A DNA stretch of 64,000 bases from Chryseobacterium sp. ERMR1:04. GTDB taxonomy: Bacteria > Bacteroidota > Bacteroidia > Flavobacteriales > Weeksellaceae. The DNA is taken from positions 124,001-188,000 of the forward strand of contig NZ_LIRF01000007.1 in NCBI RefSeq assembly GCF_001297705.1, written 5' to 3'. Under the pieces are notes generated by a model, which saw only the letters and a list, made by a program, of their open reading frames with translations, was not told the origin of the DNA and made no database searches. The position numbers and the translations under genes were made by a program. Shown one piece after another: positions 62,878-64,000 of the stretch (within the stretch, counting starts at the first letter, position 1; each line of letters begins with the position of its first letter).

Positions 62878-62888
62878 TATGATTGAGA

Positions 62889-64000
62889 TTAAACCGTAGT
62901 CAATCTTAATGTATTCGTTTTACCACCTTCATAAGATGGAGTAGCGTTGATGTTGATTACGAAATCTCCAGTTTCAATATAACCGTGATTATGCGTCAAC
63001 ATGTTTACCTGAATAATAGTTTCATCCGTAGGTTTTTTCATATCGTAATAATAAGCACGAACTCCCCAAAGAAGGTTCAACATCGTGATTACTCTTTTGT
63101 TTCCACTGTAAACAATGATATGAGAGTTGGGTCTGTGTGCAGAAAGTTGGAAAGCTGTATATCCAGAATGCGTTAAAGTAACAATCGCTGAAACGTTTGT
63201 TGTTTTTGCAATTCTAACCGCTGCAAGACATACTCTGTTTGTGATGAATCTCTCATCAATACAGTTGTAGTCTTTTTCCATAGGCTCATTCTTGTGTTGA
63301 TAGAAGCTAGTCTTCTCAATATTCAATACAATCTTAGCCATATTTTCAACCACCTGAATAGGATATCTACCTACAGAAGTTTCTCCTGAAAGCATTACTG
63401 CATCAGCACCGTCCAATACAGAGTTGGCAACGTCGTTTACCTCCGCTCTTGTTGGTGTTAAGCTGTTGATCATCGTCTCCATCATTTGAGTTGCGATAAT
63501 AACCGGTTTAGAATAGAATCTTGCTTTTTCAACCAAATTTTTCTGAATGGCAGGAACTTCTTCCATTGGAACTTCTACTCCTAGATCTCCACGAGCAACC
63601 ATCAAACCGTCACATTCTAATAGAATTTCGTCGATATTTTTTACCCCTTCAGGTTTTTCAATCTTCGCAATGATCGGTGTTTTGAATTTCCCGTTTGGAT
63701 GCTTTTTAATAAGATCTTTTAGGTCGATAATATCTTGAGCATGACGAACGAATGATAAAGCAATCCAGTCAACCTCCATGTCTAGCATGAAATTAGCATC
63801 CTGAATATCCTTTTCCGTTAGTGCAGGAAGAGAAACGTTTGTATTAGGAAGGTTTACCCCTTTTTTAGAACTTAAAGGTCCCCCTTGAATTGTTTTTGCT
63901 TTTACGGTATCTATTTTGTTGGTTTCAATAACTTCCAACATAAGTTTACCATCATCAATAAGGATTTTTTCACCAACATTTACATCTTGAGGAAATTGCT
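62889..64000 (-). CDS. pyk: Pyruvate kinase, N-terminus outside the window
   Basis: Final enzyme of glycolysis, making pyruvate and ATP from phosphoenolpyruvate. The visible part, about 370 residues, runs from FPQDVNVGEKILIDDGKLM to the end. Catalytic-domain landmarks are present: KTIQGGPLSSKKG, the K-containing IIAKIEKPEGV, MVARGDLGVEVP and MLSGETSVGRYP; the C-terminal regulatory domain follows with TLTHSGYTAF. The gene continues past the right edge; an internal ATG at 63941 is not the start. About 110 N-terminal residues are missing. Confidence 0.96.
   Translation of the reverse strand, partial: QFPQDVNVGEKILIDDGKLMLEVIETNKIDTVKAKTIQGGPLSSKKGVNLPNTNVSLPALTEKDIQDANFMLDMEVDWIALSFVRHAQDIIDLKDLIKKHPNGKFKTPIIAKIEKPEGVKNIDEILLECDGLMVARGDLGVEVPMEEVPAIQKNLVEKARFYSKPVIIATQMMETMINSLTPTRAEVNDVANSVLDGADAVMLSGETSVGRYPIQVVENMAKIVLNIEKTSFYQHKNEPMEKDYNCIDERFITNRVCLAAVRIAKTTNVSAIVTLTHSGYTAFQLSAHRPNSHIIVYSGNKRVITMLNLLWGVRAYYYDMKKPTDETIIQVNMLTHNHGYIETGDFVININATPSYEGGKTNTLRLTTV

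Overview
The window is a stretch of chromosome from a low-GC member of the Bacteroidota, most likely Flavobacteriales of the Chryseobacterium / Weeksellaceae type. The evidence is indirect but consistent: type IX secretion (T9SS) C-terminal sorting domains, an ExbB-ExbD-ExbD-TonB operon, a PUR/DUF3276 protein, bTHX, a bacillithiol deacetylase, a three-subunit menaquinone-type succinate dehydrogenase, families largely limited to Flavobacteriia (DUF2480, DUF6452, DUF6048), and promoters of the Bacteroidota form TTTG-N18-TAnnTTTG. Most content is ordinary core genome. I see no prophage, insertion sequence, CRISPR array or rRNA operon.

Layout. 1-3.7 kb: a surface-type lipoprotein and leuS. 3.8-9.8 kb: a Ton energy-transduction operon (exbB, two exbD, tonB), then a small membrane protein, an orphan PstS-like lipoprotein and a TPR protein. 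9.9-10.8 kb: bshB1 and tRNA-His. 10.8-16.7 kb: an intergenic repeat, then a two-gene module of a 144-residue protein and a 1675-residue DUF4132 protein. 16.7-22.9 kb: PUR-like protein and ABC exporter (minus) diverging from nusB-DUF1573-yajC, then an SDR and an MscS channel. 23-29.1 kb: a metalloprotease lipoprotein, a membrane protein, aspS and a two-gene secreted beta-helix/T9SS pair, all minus. 29.4-33.7 kb: MATE exporter, bTHX, DUF937, a GT-C-like membrane protein and DUF2480. 33.7-36.8 kb: lpxB, which is broken as written, and comEC. 37-40.5 kb: sdhCAB. 40.6-45.3 kb: a TlpA-like lipoprotein without its cysteines, rlmD, DUF6452-DUF6048 and a small secreted protein. 45.4-55.5 kb: three large T9SS cargo proteins in a row, two of them metalloproteases. 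55.5-59 kb: coaE, an MBL hydrolase, a PaiB-like protein and ruvB (minus). 59.1-62.8 kb: hutI, hutG and an aldehyde dehydrogenase. The window ends inside pyruvate kinase.

How they fit. The Ton operon powers outer-membrane uptake. The three T9SS proteins and the beta-helix pair are exported through the gliding/T9SS machinery, which is not encoded here. hutI and hutG carry the last two steps of histidine breakdown to glutamate. sdhCAB feeds the menaquinone pool.

Most worth a second look: lpxB, normally essential, carries two separate one-base losses, each in a G-run; the uncharacterised DUF4132 pair; the orphan PstS lipoprotein riding with TonB; a thioredoxin-fold lipoprotein with both active-site cysteines replaced; and several intergenic repeats and hairpins.
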